This document shows positions 43,127 through 52,735 of a stretch of 64,000 bases of DNA, in pieces. Both the position numbers and the translations under genes were made by a program. The DNA comes from Makana argininalis_B. GTDB lineage: Bacteria > Pseudomonadota > Gammaproteobacteria > Enterobacterales > Enterobacteriaceae. Positions within the stretch are counted from its first letter, which is position 1, and every line of letters begins with the position of its first letter. The notes below the pieces were generated by a model that worked only from the letters and a program-made list of their open reading frames with translations, did no database searches and was not told where the DNA came from. The stretch spans positions 186,001 to 250,000 of the forward strand of contig JBISJT010000001.1 of NCBI GenBank assembly GCA_044442785.1. Direction: 5' to 3'.

Positions 43127-43453
43127 TTAAATATTTTCACTAATAAATTTTTTTAATATTGATTTAGACATCAAACCAACTTTAGTTGCTATTAATTTAC
43201 CATTATTAAATATTAATATAGTAGGAATACTACGTATATCATATTTTTTAGGTATAGATAAATTTTCTTCGATATTAAATTTAGAAAAAGTTATTTTATT
43301 TTTAAATTCATCTGCAATTTGTTTTAACAAAGGCTCCATTATTTTACATGGCCCACAAAATTCAGACCAAAAATCAACAACTATTTTTTTTTTAAAATTT
43401 AATACTTTTTTTTCAAAATTTTTATCTGTTAAATTTATTATTTTATTATTCAT
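43127..43453 (-). CDS. trxA: thioredoxin 1
   Basis: TrxA reduces protein disulfides and supplies electrons to ribonucleotide reductase and others. The active site is WSEFCGPCK (Cys 33 and 36); the usual second Trp before the first Cys (WCGPC) is Phe here. The conserved cis-Pro lies in IRSIPTILIF. The 108-residue length is typical. It lies upstream of rho in the E. coli order. Confidence 0.96.
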   Translation of the reverse strand: MNNKIINLTDKNFEKKVLNFKKKIVVDFWSEFCGPCKIMEPLLKQIADEFKNKITFSKFNIEENLSIPKKYDIRSIPTILIFNNGKLIATKVGLMSKSILKKFISENI

Positions 43454-43545
43454 AATAATCCATTATATATAATTTTGAATATTTAATATATTTAAATATT
43501 AATTATTTAAATTATTAATTATATTAAATATAATATTTATTATTT

Positions 43546-43619
43546 AATAATTAAATATCAATATAATTTGAATATTAAATATATATTTAATATTCAAATT
43601 ATATTGATATTTAATTATT
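43546..43619. repeat. 74-bp perfect palindrome over the gnd 3' end
   Basis: Bases 43546-43582 are the exact reverse complement of 43583-43619, 37-bp arms without spacer; I checked each pair. It covers the last two codons and stop codon of gnd (stop at 43611-43613, minus strand) and lies 93 bases before the trxA start. Each arm has only two G/C bases. The position suggests a gnd terminator; the size suggests something more, or a recent palindrome-forming event. Confidence 0.9.
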
Positions 43620-45017
43620 CCAATTTGTATGAAAAATACCATTTTTATCAATTCTTTTGTAATTATGAGATCCAAAATAATCTCTTTGTGCTTGAATTAA
43701 GTTTGATGATAAATATTTAGACCTATAACTATCATAATAAGATATTGAAGATGATAAAGCTGGAGCTGGATAACCATTATTAATTGCATAAGATGCTATG
43801 TATCTTAGTGAAAAATTATATTTATTAGCAATATTAGTAAAATATGATGATAATAATATATTATATATATTAGGATTATAACTATAAACATTCATGATTT
43901 TATCTAATATTTTAGATCTTATTATACAACCATTTCTAAAAATTTTTGCTATTTTATAGTAATTTAAATTCCATTTTTTTTTATATGAAATTTTTTTTAA
44001 ATGAGAAAATCCTTGAGCGTAAGAAAGTATTTTAGACAAATATAAAGATTTTCTAACTTTTTCTATAAACTTTTTATTATTATAATTATATTTTTTATTA
44101 ATAGGTCCATTAAGCATTTTGGAAGCAATAATACGTTGATTCTTCATAGATGAAATGTAACGAAAAAATAATGACTCAGTAGCAATATTAAATGGTTCTT
44201 CTATTTCTATAGAACTATTAATTGACCATTTTCCTGTTTTTTTATTTAGAGCCTCATCAAGAATAAAATCTAATATAAATTTCCCTGTATGATCTTTTTT
44301 TATAAGAATTTTTTTAGTAATATTGATTAAATAACTCTTAAGTTCTCCATTCCCCCATGTATTAAAAATTTCATATAATTTTTCATTATTTAATCCAAGA
44401 GCATTTTTCATAATGAAATATGTTTCAGAAATTAATTGCATATATGAGTATTCAATTCCATTATGTATCATTTTTACATAATGACCAGATTCTTCTTTTC
44501 CAATATATGTAACACATGGAGATCCTTTTACATTAGCAGAAATTTTTTTAAAAATAGGTTCTAAAATTTTATATGTTGATTTATCACCTCCTGCCATTAT
44601 AGATAATCCATTAAGTGCTCCTTCTTCACCTCCAGATATTCCTACACCTATAAATTTAAAACCTTCTTTATATAATAATTTATTTCTTCTTAAAGTATCT
44701 TTATATAAAGAATTTCCACAATCTATTATTATATCATCTTTATTTATAAATTTTTTTAATAAATTTATAGTTAAATCTATAGGTTTTCCAGGTTTTATCA
44801 TTAAAAATATAATACGAGGTAATTTAATTGAATTAACAAAATCATTTAAATTATAAAATGGATAAATTTTTTTAAATGGATGTTTAAATATTAAAATATC
44901 AGTTTTTTCTTTAGATCTATTAAAAATAGAAACTCTGTATCCTTTATTTTCAATATTAATAGTTAAATTTTTACCCATTGTTGACATACCTATAATACCT
45001 ATATCATTTTTAGTCAT
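43611..45017 (-). CDS. gnd: 6-phosphogluconate dehydrogenase (decarboxylating)
   Basis: Gnd oxidises 6-phosphogluconate to ribulose 5-phosphate, giving NADPH and CO2. It has the nucleotide fold GIIGMSTMGKNLTIN, the signature GVGISGGEEGALNG, catalytic Lys in HYVKMIHNGIEYSYMQLI, DEALNKKTGKWSI and the C-terminal ANLIQAQRDYFGSHNYKRID-type block. The 468-residue length equals E. coli. The GPSIMPGG stretch of E. coli reads GLSIMAGG here. It is an isolated gene in this context; the E. coli neighbours are absent. Its stop lies in the long palindrome. Confidence 0.96.
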   Translation of the reverse strand: MTKNDIGIIGMSTMGKNLTINIENKGYRVSIFNRSKEKTDILIFKHPFKKIYPFYNLNDFVNSIKLPRIIFLMIKPGKPIDLTINLLKKFINKDDIIIDCGNSLYKDTLRRNKLLYKEGFKFIGVGISGGEEGALNGLSIMAGGDKSTYKILEPIFKKISANVKGSPCVTYIGKEESGHYVKMIHNGIEYSYMQLISETYFIMKNALGLNNEKLYEIFNTWGNGELKSYLINITKKILIKKDHTGKFILDFILDEALNKKTGKWSINSSIEIEEPFNIATESLFFRYISSMKNQRIIASKMLNGPINKKYNYNNKKFIEKVRKSLYLSKILSYAQGFSHLKKISYKKKWNLNYYKIAKIFRNGCIIRSKILDKIMNVYSYNPNIYNILLSSYFTNIANKYNFSLRYIASYAINNGYPAPALSSSISYYDSYRSKYLSSNLIQAQRDYFGSHNYKRIDKNGIFHTNWNN

Positions 45018-45106
45018 TTTAATACCTAATAATATTTATTATTATAATAAATTATATAATTTTAATTTTAAAAGAAATAGTTTAAAATATAAACAATTTT
45101 ATATTG

Positions 45107-45165
45107 TAAATATTAATTTTATTAAAAAATAAATTTATTTAATTTTTTAATAAAATTAATATTTA
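45107..45165. repeat. 24-bp perfect stem, 11-base loop, in the divergent gnd/yggT spacer
   Basis: Bases 45107-45130 pair perfectly with 45142-45165. The stem ends 34 bases before yggT, and 89 bases separate it from the start of gnd, which points the other way. As both neighbours start here, neither needs a terminator. It could be a relic terminator from a lost upstream gene such as yggS, or part of the yggT leader. Confidence 0.8.
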
Positions 45166-45199
45166 TTGTGTTTAATAAAATTTAAGGATACTAATTATT

Positions 45200-45748
45200 A
45201 TGATAATAATTAATTTTTTAGTAAAATCTATTTTAGATTTTTATATAATACTAATTATTATTAGAATTTGGATTCAATGGACAAAATGTGATTTTTATAA
45301 TTCATTTTATCAATTAATTGATAAAATTACATATCCATTAATTAAAATAACTAAATATTTCATGCCTAATTATGTAAATACATGTTTTTTTATAATATCT
45401 ATTTTTTTTTCAATAATTAAATTTCCAATTATAATTTTTTTTGAAACAAATTTAATAAAAATAAAAATTATTTATATTTTTATAGGAATAGTAACTTTAT
45501 TAAAAACATTTGGTAATTTATTATTTTGGATTTTAATATTACGTTTCATTTTAATTAAATTAAAACAAGATAAAAATATTATGAATGAAGTTATTTATAT
45601 GTTAAGTGAATCAATTATATTGATAATTAAAAAAATATTTCATACTACATATAGTATTAATATATCATTATTTATATTAATATCTATCTTATTTTCATTT
45701 AATTATTTAGGTATTTATTTACTTCCAGGTATTTGGTATAAAATATAA
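45200..45748 (+). CDS. yggT: YggT family inner-membrane protein
   Basis: YggT is a small membrane protein of unsettled function, linked by experiments in other bacteria to osmotic tolerance or cell division. The 182 residues hold two YGGT repeats. Each repeat has hydrophobic helices and an RIW-x-QW or PL-type motif: ILIIIRIWIQWTKCDFYNSF near residue 20, then TYPLIKITKYFMP. The C-terminal YLLPGIWYKI matches E. coli LLPGLWMAL. In E. coli the order is yggS-yggT-yggU-rdgB-hemW; here yggT and hemW are adjacent. Confidence 0.92.
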   Translation: MIIINFLVKSILDFYIILIIIRIWIQWTKCDFYNSFYQLIDKITYPLIKITKYFMPNYVNTCFFIISIFFSIIKFPIIIFFETNLIKIKIIYIFIGIVTLLKTFGNLLFWILILRFILIKLKQDKNIMNEVIYMLSESIILIIKKIFHTTYSINISLFILISILFSFNYLGIYLLPGIWYKI

Positions 45749-45829
45749 TTTATTTTTTAAATTTTTTTAATTAAATATTAACTTTTTTTTATATTTTATA
45801 TATAAGTATAATGTAAATTATTTTAAAAT

Positions 45830-45862
45830 ATTAATTTATTTTATATAATAAAATAAATTAAT
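45830..45862. repeat. 14-bp hairpin between yggT and hemW
   Basis: ATTAATTTATTTTA and its reverse complement enclose a five-base loop. It lies 81 bases after yggT and 39 bases before hemW. It may be a terminator for yggT. The stem has no G/C pair, so its stability is low. Confidence 0.5.
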
Positions 45863-45901
45863 TTTTTAAAATTTGTTAAATATAATATTAATTTAAATAA
45901 T

Positions 45902-47038
45902 ATGGATTTAAATAAATTACCTAAAGTAAGTTTGTATATACATATACCATGGTGTATAAAAAAATGCCATTATTGCGATTTTAATGTTTCTTTAATTAAA
46001 GAAAAAATACCAGATAAAAAATATATTAATAACTTACTAGAAGATTTAGATAATGATATTAAATATATTTCAGGAAGAAAAATTCATACAATTTTTATTG
46101 GAGGTGGTACTCCAAGTATATTTCCATTAAAATCATTAAAAATACTTATAAAAGAAATAAAAAAAAGGTTATATATATCTAAAAAAACAGAAATAACGTT
46201 AGAATCTAATCCTGAAAGTTCATCAAATAATTTATTTTATGAATATAAACAAATAGGAATAAATAGAATTTCAATTGGTGTTCAAAGTTTAGATAAAAAA
46301 AAAATTTTTAATTTAGGAAGAATTAATAATAATTGTAATTCTAATTTATTATTTAAATTAATTTCATGTAACTATATTAATAATTTTAATATTGATGTAA
46401 TGTATGGATTACCCAATCAATCTGTTAATGATTCTATTAAAGATTTAAATAATATTATTTATACAAAACCAAATCATATATCTTGGTATCAATTAACTTT
46501 AGAAAAAAATACATATTTTTATTATGTCCCCCCAATTTTGCCAAATGAAAACAATATTTATCAAATGAATAAAATGGGTAATAATATTTTACAAAAATCA
46601 GGTTATTTTCAATATGAAATATCAAGTTATTCTAAAAAAGGCTTTGAATGTAAACATAATATTAATTATTGGAAATTTGGAGACTATATTGGAATTGGTT
46701 GTGGGGCTCATGGTAAAATTACATTAAAAGACAGAACAATAATCAGAACAATAAAATCTAATAATATTAGAGATTATATGAATAATAATTATATATATAA
46801 AATATATAATGTTAATTCTTATAACTTAATTATAGAATATTTTATGAATAGATTTAGACTTTTAGAACCTATTCTTCGTTCTGAATTTTATTATTTTACA
46901 GGAATAAAAGAAATAAATATAAGAAAATCAATAAATAAAGCGATAAAAAAAAAATATATAAATGAAAATGATATTTATTGGACTGTAACAGATTTTGGTA
47001 GATTATTTCTTAATTTTCTTATTGAATTATTTATTTAA
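45902..47038 (+). CDS. hemW: HemW, radical SAM heme chaperone
   Basis: HemW belongs to the radical SAM family and is related to oxygen-independent coproporphyrinogen oxidase; it is reported to carry heme to respiratory enzymes. The [4Fe-4S] motif is C18-x3-C22-x2-C25 (WCIKKCHYCDF). Further conserved blocks are IFIGGGTPSIF, ESNPESS, INRISIGVQSLD, and the C-terminal NYWKFGDYIGIGCGAHGK. The 378 residues match E. coli HemW. The family often carries the older annotation HemN. Whether this reduced cell still makes heme cannot be read here. Confidence 0.94.
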   Translation: MDLNKLPKVSLYIHIPWCIKKCHYCDFNVSLIKEKIPDKKYINNLLEDLDNDIKYISGRKIHTIFIGGGTPSIFPLKSLKILIKEIKKRLYISKKTEITLESNPESSSNNLFYEYKQIGINRISIGVQSLDKKKIFNLGRINNNCNSNLLFKLISCNYINNFNIDVMYGLPNQSVNDSIKDLNNIIYTKPNHISWYQLTLEKNTYFYYVPPILPNENNIYQMNKMGNNILQKSGYFQYEISSYSKKGFECKHNINYWKFGDYIGIGCGAHGKITLKDRTIIRTIKSNNIRDYMNNNYIYKIYNVNSYNLIIEYFMNRFRLLEPILRSEFYYFTGIKEINIRKSINKAIKKKYINENDIYWTVTDFGRLFLNFLIELFI

Positions 47039-47065
47039 AAAATTTAAATTTTTTAAATAAATAAT
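47026..47065. repeat. 40-bp perfect palindrome over the hemW stop codon
   Basis: Bases 47026-47045 are the reverse complement of 47046-47065, without spacer. The hemW stop codon (47036-47038) lies in the left arm. It consists only of A and T. The arrangement matches the larger palindromes at the ends of deaD and gnd. Confidence 0.8.
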
Positions 47066-47116
47066 ATAAAATATATTAAATGATTTTAATTAAAATTAAA
47101 TAAAATAAATATTAAC

Positions 47117-47377
47117 ATGATTAAAAAAATTTTTTGTAAATTTCTTAATATTTTATCAGAAAAACAAGATTATCAATTATATCCAGGTGATTTAGGTAAA
47201 AAAATTTTTAACAATATATCTAAAAAAGCGTGGAATATATGGCAAAAAAAACAAACAATGTTAATTAATGAAAATAAATTAAGTACTAAAAATATTTATC
47301 ATTTAAATTTTTTAGAAAAAAAAATGATTAATTTTTTATTTAAAAAAAATAAAAATTTTAATAAAAAAAAAAAATAA
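47117..47377 (+). CDS. yggX: YggX, probable Fe(2+)-trafficking protein
   Basis: YggX protects Fe-S clusters from oxidation and helps their repair. The 86 residues match E. coli YggX (91) throughout: IFCKFLN with the conserved Cys at position 7, QDYQLYPGDLGKKIFNNISK, and WNIWQKKQTMLINENKLS. The extreme C-terminus is a short poly-Lys tail. In E. coli it follows mutY; here mutY and mltC are absent and it follows hemW. Confidence 0.95.
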   Translation: MIKKIFCKFLNILSEKQDYQLYPGDLGKKIFNNISKKAWNIWQKKQTMLINENKLSTKNIYHLNFLEKKMINFLFKKNKNFNKKKK

Positions 47378-47404
47378 ATTGTTTTTTTTTTATTTTTATT
47401 TTAT

Positions 47405-49172
47405 AGAATAATTTTAAAATTTTATTTATTGAATATAAAGAATTTTTTTTTTTAGAACTATTTATTACAGTATAAATTAATTCTTTTGTTAAAATAAGTA
47501 CCTTATTATGAAGTAATATTAATGAAGTTGTTAAAAATTATAAATTGTTGATATTTTTGTTAAAGTATCAAATGCTGTTTTATATTTTGGTTTAAAAATA
47601 TTTTTTCTTTATAATTATTTTAATATTTATAGTAAAAAATATTCATATTTTTAATTATCGAAAATAATAATATCAATATCATTTTTAGATATTTCTAAAT
47701 AATTTTAAGTTACAGTAAAAATAATTGGTTTTCAACTAAATTCTTGATTTGAATTTTTCTATTTTTTACTTTTTTATAATTAATATTTCTATCAATTTGT
47801 TAATAAAATTAGATCAATAAATACCATTTTAATAGAAAATAATAATCTAAAATTATTAAATAATTTTAAAATAAATTTTATTGATTTTTTTAAATTGATT
47901 TAAATAAAATTTATAATTCTTAATACAATCAAACATAATATTATTATAATCTTTTTTATTTTTAATAAAATTAAACAGAATATTTTTAAATTTTTTAAAT
48001 TTTAGTAATTTTTAAAGAATATTTATATTTTCAATGATTAACTGCATATAATAAATTATTTATATCAAAATATTTTTTAATATATAATTTTAACGAAGTA
48101 AACATAATTTTTTTGAAAATAATTTAAATTTTTTCTTTTTTTTATTATCTATATTAAAAGTTGATAATTTAGATGAAGAATAATGAAAAATAAATTTATC
48201 TAAAGAATTAGCTATTTTACATATATCATTAAAAATTGATCCTGGTTCAACAGATGATATATGATTACTATCTCCAAATAAAATTATTCTTGTTTTTGGA
48301 GATATAATTGAAATTAAATTATACATTGTTGATAAATCTATCATTGATGCTTCATCTATAATTATTACATCTGCATGTAAAAAATCTAAAATTTTATATT
48401 TTAAAGAAAATTTAATATTATTTTTATTAATTAATTTATTAATATTTATAGCTATTTTAGGTATTTGTTTTTTATTATAATCATTTAAATTTATATTTTT
48501 TTTATAAAATTTAAGATTTTTATTTAAATTATTTAAAGATTTAAAATTATTAGATGTTAATATTATTCTAATAGGTTTTTTATTTAATTTAATTAAACAA
48601 ATTAATATTCTAAATAAAGTATATGTTTTTCCAGTTCTTGATTGTCCTGATATAATAGAAGAATGATTAGATATGGAAATAAAAGCAGCAATTTTTTGCC
48701 AATTAATAACATTATTTTTATTAACAAAATAAATATTTAATATTTTAAATATATTATGATAATGTTTAATTTTTTTAATTATATTTTTTTTAAAAAAATT
48801 TAATACAATAATTTCTTTTTTCCATATTTTATTTATATATAATTTATTTTTATGTAAAATTACAGGAGTATTACTAGATCCATTACTTACAGATTTATAT
48901 AAAAGTAATTTTTTTTTCAGTTCTTTAATTGATGAAAAACAAATTTTTTTAATAGCTTTTATTAAACTATTTTTAATAATACCATTAAAAATTTTATTAG
49001 AAAAAAATATTTTTAATGGAATATAAGTATGACCATTTCTTGTGTAATAACTAAGACAAGAAGTTACAAACATTAAAGACGGTTGAGATTTTTTAGAAAT
49101 AGTTTTAGCAAAATAAATATCAAAAGATTTTAAAATATCTAACTTTATAAATTCTTTAATTATATTTTTCAT
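47405..49172 (-). pseudogene. recD: recD, exonuclease V alpha subunit, decaying: 360-codon N-terminal ORF plus broken C-terminal remnant
   Basis: RecD is the fast 5'-3' helicase of RecBCD. Residues 1-360 (48090-49172) are an open frame aligned to E. coli RecD, with Walker A GQSRTGKT (176-183; E. coli GGPGTGKT) and DEAD-like VIIDEASMIDL. It stops after LCLLR, where E. coli continues LCLLQKSYRF. Beyond it, the remaining 700 bases still show RecD in shifted frames with stops: NNLLYAVN aligns with GQLAAAIN (48040-48060), and KELIYTVINSSKKK (about 47450-47490) aligns with RELVYTAVTRARRR, motif VI, whose Arg finger is lost. So this long 'empty' stretch is a RecD remnant. E. coli argA would follow; it is absent. 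Confidence 0.85.
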
Positions 49173-49209
49173 AATTTTAATATTAAATAAATTTTATAAA
49201 TTAAATTTA

Positions 49210-52200
49210 TTAAATTAATAAATTATCAATATAATTTATTAATTTAAAATTAGGTTTACAATAAAAAATAGCATTATTTTTATTTAAATTATCTATACCT
49301 CTTAAAAATATATAATATACACCACCAAAATCTTTTTTATAATCATATTTATATAGTTTTTGTTTTAAAAAACGATGAATAGCTAATGTATAAATTTGAT
49401 ATTGTAAATCATATCTATTTTGAATAATAGATTTTTCTATATTTGAAATATTATAATATTTTTCGTTTTTTCCTAACCAATTAGATTTATAATCTAAAAT
49501 ATAATATTTTTTATTCCATCTAAAAACTAAATCTATGAATCCTTTAAGGATTCCTTTTATTTTTGGAAAATTAATATTTATACATTTATAAGTAACGGGA
49601 TCATATTTTTTACAAATATTTACTAATTCATTTGTAAAAAAAAAATCATTAATAGGAATGTAAAAAGAAAATTCATTACATCTATCTTCTGATTTTATTT
49701 TATTAAGTGAAAGTTTTTTGTTATTTAATGGATAAGAAATAATATTATTGATCCATTTTAGGATTATATTTTTCCAAATAATATCAATATTTTTTATATC
49801 CATTGTTTTATGTAAAAGTTTAGAACTAATTTTTTTTTTAAAATCTATTTTTTTAAGTAAAATATGTAAAAAATCACCTGTTATTTTTCCAATAGGAAAA
49901 TTATGTTGATTTAAATCATCAATTTTATTTTTTTTTTTTTTACAATATTAAATATATTTATACTAGGTACAATTGATTTTCTAATATATTTTAAGTTTTT
50001 ATTTAATGACGAATAACTAATAATATTATAATTATTTTTATAAATTTTATTTATATTATTTTTTTTAAATTTGATCAATTGATTTACAGCATTAAAGTTG
50101 TTTTTATTATTAAAATATTTTTTTTTACTAATTATAATATCACCTTTTGATTTTTTAACCAAAATATTTATTTTATTTTCTAAAAATTTAACATCACCAC
50201 AAATACCATTTTGAATTAAATAACCAATAGCACTTTTATGAACACTATTATTATTTGTTTTTCTCTTTTTTCCTTTATGTAAAGATGATATACCTATGCT
50301 GCAATGATATATTGATCTTGTTAAAGAAACATACAAGATTCTTAAATCTTCTGAAAGTCTATCATTATCTATTTTATTAATTAATAATTTTGAATTTAAA
50401 ATATTTAAATAAGAAATATTTTTTTTAATTCTATAATCTGCAACAAATGGTAAAAAAACAATTGGAAATTCTAAACCTTTAGATTTATGAACAGTTATTA
50501 TATTAACAAAATTTATATTATTTTCTAAAATTGAATCTTTATTCTTAAAATATTTATTAGGTGAATATATTTTTTCTTCTAATAATCTAACTATTGATAA
50601 TTTGCTTTCTAAGTATATTGATTTTTCTTGCAACAATTCTCCTAAATAAATTAAATTTGATAATTTTTTTTCTCCTTCTTTCATCAATAAAAGATTTTTT
50701 TTAATTTTATAATCTTTTATTAACTCATTTATCATAGAATATATACCATATTTTTTTAAAATCATTCTATATTTAATAAATTTATTTAAATGATAAAATA
50801 ATAAATTTTTATTCTTATTTAATTTTTTTATTTTATTAAAATCAAAACCTATAATATCTGTTATTAAAGCTCTTTTAATATATGAATTATGATTATATAA
50901 TACAGCTTTTAATATCCACATTAAATCAATAGATTCTTTAGATTTAAATATATTCTCACTTTTAGATATAAAAATAGATGGAATATTAAATTTTGTCAAT
51001 TCATTATTAATGATATTAGCTTCATTACTATTTCTTACTATTATTGTAATATCAGAAGCATTAATATATTTTTTACCAAAATTTCCTTCTATCCATGTTT
51101 TTTTTTTTTTTGCAGAATTTAACCATGAAAAGATCGTATTTGCACATATATTAGACATGTATTTTTTGTATTCATATGAATTTACTATAACGTCTGGCTG
51201 CATCCATATATTCATAGAAGGATAAATTTTATTATTTACTATAAATTTTAATTTTGTATTTTCTTTAGAATATTTTAATGGTATAAATGAAATTTTATTT
51301 GTAATAAATGGATTAGATAATAAAGTAAATAAATTATTAACAGAATTTATCATTCCTTTAGAAGAACGCCAATTAATATCTAGAGTATAATGATTGTTTA
51401 TTTCATTTTTAGCTTTAATATATGTTAAAATATCAGCACCTCTAAAACCATAAATAGATTGTTTAGGATCTCCTATAATTAAAAAAAAACATCTTTTAAA
51501 GCCTATATATATATTTTTAAAAATATTATATTGTTTTGAATCTGTATCTTGAAATTCATCAATTATTGCTACTGGATATAATTTACGTATTTTACTTGAT
51601 AATTTTGATCCAAATTTACCTTTAATGATTTTTTCTAAAATAATAATTAAATCATTAAAACTAATTTCTGATTTTCTTTTTTTTTCTTTTTTTATATATT
51701 TTTTAATTTTTAGAATAGCAAGAAAAAAAATTTTTTCTTTGATAGATAAAATATTTAAATAATATTTTTCAATTATATCAAATAAAATAAAATGTTTATT
51801 ATTATCTTTCATATTATTTTTTAATAAATTTGATATTTTAAATTTTGATAGTTCATATGGAACTTTATCGTCAATTGTGGGATCATTGGACCATTTATCA
51901 ATTTTTATTAACCATTTTTCTAAATTTTTTTTACTATAAATTTTTTTATTTATTTGAGAATTATATATATATTTTCTAAATGAAGAAAATTTTATCCAAT
52001 TTTTTTTTAAAGAATTAATGTTCGATATTATATTTTTATATATTTCTATTATTGAATAAAAATTTTTTTTAACATCATGTATTGTATTTATATCAATATT
52101 TAAATATGGAAGTATATCAATTAAAAATTTTTTTTTATTTTTCCAATATTTTTTTATTAAAATAGCTATATTATAAGGTAAAATAGAAAAATTCTTTTCC

Positions 52201-52694
52201 CAGAAATAATAAATTGCTTTATATTTTAAATTTAATTCATCTTTGATTATATTTTTATTAAATATAATACCAGATTCAACAATATTTTTATTTAAAATTT
52301 TTTTGCAAAAACCATGAATAGTATAAATAGATAATTCGTTAATTTTATTTTTAGCTATTTGTAATAATAATTTAGCTATTTGAATGTTTTTAATTTTTTT
52401 AAATAATGTATAAATTATATAATTATTACTTTTTTTTTTAATACATGCATCATATAATAAATTTATATTTTCAATAATACGATTTTTAATTTCATTTTTT
52501 GCTAATTTAGTAAATGTTACAATTAAAATTTCATTTACCTTTACTGGTTTAAAATTATTTTTACTTATCATTCCTAAAATTAAACGCAAATATAATATAG
52601 ATATAGTATAAGTTTTTCCTGTACCTGCTGATGCTTCTATTAAGATATTTCCATATAAAGGAAAATCAATTGAATTAAAAATATTTTTAATCAT
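49210..52694 (-). CDS. recB: RecB, exonuclease V beta subunit, frame interrupted once in an A14 tract
   Basis: RecB supplies the 3'-5' helicase and the nuclease of RecBCD. The first frame (49911-52694, 927 codons) has Walker A EASAGTGKT (21-28), VAIIDEFQDTDSKQYNIF, GDPKQSIYGFRG, HKSKGLEFPIVFLP and LYVSLTRS. It then stops just after a run of 14 A residues (minus strand; 49928-49941). One extra A would join it to the second frame, which continues IDDLNQHNFPIGKITGDF (RecB-like) into the nuclease domain: LKGFIDLVFRW and LDYKSNWLG with the catalytic Asp/Lys, ending at 49210. The joined product has 1161 residues (E. coli 1180). Known polymerase slippage at poly-A in endosymbionts could make full-length RecB; otherwise it is a recent pseudogene. 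Confidence 0.85.
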
Positions 52695-52735
52695 AAAATT
52701 TAATTTTTATTTGATATTTTATTTTAATAAAAAGT

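Noticed and set aside
5409..47065. CRISPR array or REP/IS element as explanation of the palindromes
   Set aside because: Each palindrome has a different sequence; no shared repeat unit, regular spacing, transposase or target duplication was found.
48090..49172. A complete short ATPase gene in its own right
   Set aside because: The frame aligns with the N-terminal half of RecD, and RecD C-terminal fragments continue downstream in broken frames, so it is the front of a pseudogene.
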